A stretch of DNA of 14,894 bases, from contig JAZNWH010000002.1 of NCBI GenBank assembly GCA_045593265.1, forward strand, positions 1 to 14,894, in the 5' to 3' direction. Of the stretch, positions 13,357 through 14,894 are shown one piece after another. Made by a program: the position numbers and the translations under genes. The notes under the pieces are model-generated. The model was not told the DNA's origin. It saw only the letters and a list, made by a program, of their open reading frames with translations, and made no database searches. Source of the stretch: RGIG8497 sp045593265 (GTDB taxonomy: Bacteria; Bacillota; Clostridia; RGIG6154). Numbering within the stretch: position 1 is the first letter of the stretch; every line of letters starts with the position of its first letter.

Positions 13357-14340
13357 TCAGTTCAAAATATCTCTTATTTCTTCTTTGGTCATTTTCTTTA
13401 TTTCAAAAGAACCTGCCTTGTTTACAAAAACCATATCAACACTTCCCTTTGATGCCTTTTTATCGTGCATAATGGTTTTTATAATCTCCTCCTTGTCAAA
13501 ATCATATTTTAAAGGAAGATTTACATTTGTAAGTGCCTTGTCAAGCTTATTTCTTACATCATCGGAGCATACATAACGCATTCCCATTCCCACACATTCA
13601 CCGTGATAAAATGCTCCGTTTGAAATTGCTTCTATACCATGGCCTACAGTATGACCGAAATTAAGCACCTTTCTTAAATTGCTTTCTTTTTCGTCCTGTT
13701 CCACTATTTTTCTTTTCACATCAAGACAGCGTGTAATAACCTCAATAATATCAATCCTGTTTTCGTAGAACATATTAAAAAGCTTTTCATCGGATGTAAG
13801 ACCCATTTTTATAGCTTCTGCATAACCGTTTGACATTTGTCTTTTATCAAGAGTTTCCAGAAGATACGGGTCGATTAACACCTTTTTGGGCTGATAAAAG
13901 GTTCCTACGATATTTTTAACAGAATCAAGATTTACAGCAGTTTTTCCACCCACCGAAGAATCAATCTGAGACAACAGTGTGGTAGGTATATTATAAAAAT
14001 CAATTCCTCTCATATAAACAGAGGCACAAAAGCCTGCCAGGTCTCCGCATACACCTCCGCCTACTGCTACAACACAATCATGTCTGTCAAAGCCTTTGGA
14101 AAGCATTATACTGCAAAGCATCTGCAGGCTTTCAAAGCTTTTGCTTTTTTCGCCCTGAGGAATAGTAACAACCGTTGCATTATCACATTTATTTGCCAGA
14201 GTCTTGCTATATTTTACAGGAACTCCGTCATCGGTTACAATTAAAACCTTTCTTTTTAAATTAAGTAGAGTGTCCGCTTTTTCAAAACACCCTTTTTCTA
14301 TAACAGCCTCATATCCGTTTTCCTTTAAATCTATGTACAT
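13357..14340 (-). CDS. aroB: 3-dehydroquinate synthase
   Basis: 327 residues, slightly short for the family (about 340-360). It converts DAHP to 3-dehydroquinate using NAD and zinc. NAD-binding PQGEKSKS is at 61-68 and GGGVCGDLAGF at 94-104. PTTLLSQIDSSVGGKTAVN follows (about 119-137). Zinc ligands are Glu175 (YAEAIK), His230 (LNFGHTVGH) and His246 (HGE). The start is firm: AAGGAGTGA overlaps the pheA stop 7 bases upstream of the ATG. The aroD, aroE, aroK and DAHP synthase genes are not in the window and must lie elsewhere. Confidence 0.96.
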   Translation of the reverse strand: MYIDLKENGYEAVIEKGCFEKADTLLNLKRKVLIVTDDGVPVKYSKTLANKCDNATVVTIPQGEKSKSFESLQMLCSIMLSKGFDRHDCVVAVGGGVCGDLAGFCASVYMRGIDFYNIPTTLLSQIDSSVGGKTAVNLDSVKNIVGTFYQPKKVLIDPYLLETLDKRQMSNGYAEAIKMGLTSDEKLFNMFYENRIDIIEVITRCLDVKRKIVEQDEKESNLRKVLNFGHTVGHGIEAISNGAFYHGECVGMGMRYVCSDDVRNKLDKALTNVNLPLKYDFDKEEIIKTIMHDKKASKGSVDMVFVNKAGSFEIKKMTKEEIRDILN

Positions 14341-14347
14341 TTTGTGC

Positions 14348-14894
14348 TCACTCCTTAAGCTCTTTCGCCTGTGTGTAAACTCCTGCTACCTTAAGCTTAT
14401 CACAGTATTTTTTCAATTCATCAAGCATATTTTTTCCTTTTTCGTCATAAACATCACCGATAGCTTCAATCTGAAAATAATACTGCCACGCCAAATCCTT
14501 TAAGGCTCTGCTTCTTAATTTTGTCATATTGAAACCGTATCTTCCAACAATTTCAACAGCCTTTGCCAAAGCACCCGCCTCATGCTTTACTGTAAACATT
14601 ATATCAAAATAAGAGTCTGTACCACGCACTTTGCTCTCCGATGGTGAAAGCACAGCAAAACAGGTTGTGTTGGTGTTGTCTTCGTTGATTTTATTCTCAA
14701 TCACTTCAAGTCCGTATAATTTAGCAGTTTCCTTGCTTGCAACTGCAGCAATGCTTATGTCGTTAAGCTCTTTTACTTTTTTTGCTGCAAGAGCTGTGTT
14801 TTCATACTCGGTAGTTTTATAGCCCTTTTCCTTGAGAAATGTTTCACACTGGCTAAGTGCCTGAGGGTGGCTTATAACTTCCTTTATTGTATCC
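14348..14894 (-). CDS. pheA: Prephenate dehydratase, C-terminal part (cut by window edge)
   Basis: The minus-strand frame is open to the window end; the visible 181 residues are the C-terminal half. SHPQALSQC, the IAAVAS segment and YGLEV belong to the dehydratase domain, followed by NTTCFAVLS, then an ACT domain (about the last 85 residues) with the GAL turn. It turns prephenate into phenylpyruvate, with the ACT domain giving phenylalanine feedback control. The usual TRF motif reads TCF here: the catalytic Thr is kept and the Arg is changed. The MTKLRSRA segment suggests the fused chorismate mutase-dehydratase form seen in Clostridia, but the N-terminus is outside. A GTG at 14702-14704 is internal, not a start. 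The stop overlaps the aroB ribosome site. Confidence 0.92.
   Translation of the reverse strand, partial: DTIKEVISHPQALSQCETFLKEKGYKTTEYENTALAAKKVKELNDISIAAVASKETAKLYGLEVIENKINEDNTNTTCFAVLSPSESKVRGTDSYFDIMFTVKHEAGALAKAVEIVGRYGFNMTKLRSRALKDLAWQYYFQIEAIGDVYDEKGKNMLDELKKYCDKLKVAGVYTQAKELKE

Overview
The window looks like a piece of chromosome from an AT-rich, anaerobic, gut-type member of the Clostridia (Firmicutes). The evidence is the low GC content, strong GGAGG-type ribosome binding sites, consensus sigma-A promoters (TTGACA/TATAAT), intrinsic terminators, a minimal SufC/SufB iron-sulfur operon, and Clostridia-type versions of the shikimate enzymes. The genus cannot be named from the sequence. 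No rRNA, tRNA or CRISPR array was recognised.

Left part (1-3400): the window opens with about 190 bases of repeat-like, hairpin-rich non-coding DNA ending in a perfect intrinsic terminator. Three minus-strand genes follow: an unrecognised membrane protein, a fusion of two ACT domains to a metallo-beta-lactamase-fold domain, and a cytosolic SGNH/GDSL hydrolase with its own promoter.

Middle (3400-5960): a plus-strand operon of a SufC-type ATPase and a short SufB-type scaffold, the two-gene minimal SUF layout. It is followed by about 130 bases with complementary ends plus a bidirectional terminator. The same 18-base motif and a related terminator also occur near the window start, which suggests a dispersed RNA or repeat family. 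A small multidrug-export-family membrane protein lies on the opposite strand.

Accessory segment (5960-8340): a HAD phosphatase gene is cut off by a 270-bp element with inverted ends. A partial second copy of the element forms the artificial C-terminus of a phage-like sigma/ArpU protein on the other strand. Beyond it lies a phage-derived regulatory module. An early-type operon of three small proteins (minus strand) and a cI-like XRE repressor plus short ImmA-like peptidase (plus strand) are transcribed divergently from two consensus promoters, with three 17-bp palindromic operators. One palindrome exactly fills the -35/-10 spacer of the early promoter.

Right part (8340-14894): minus-strand housekeeping genes. 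Transcription enters from the right through pheA (cut by the window edge), aroB, aroC and aroA, which carry chorismate synthesis onward to phenylpyruvate. A strong promoter at the aroA stop codon then drives a ~130-nt leader ending in a terminator. Beyond that lie a CorC/HlyC (CNNM) transporter-type gene and an overlapping AI-2E family membrane protein gene.

The most notable items are the phage-type switch architecture, the ACT-ACT-MBL fusion, the 5173-5350 structured element, the gene-truncating repeat, and the attenuator-like leader before the CorC-family gene.
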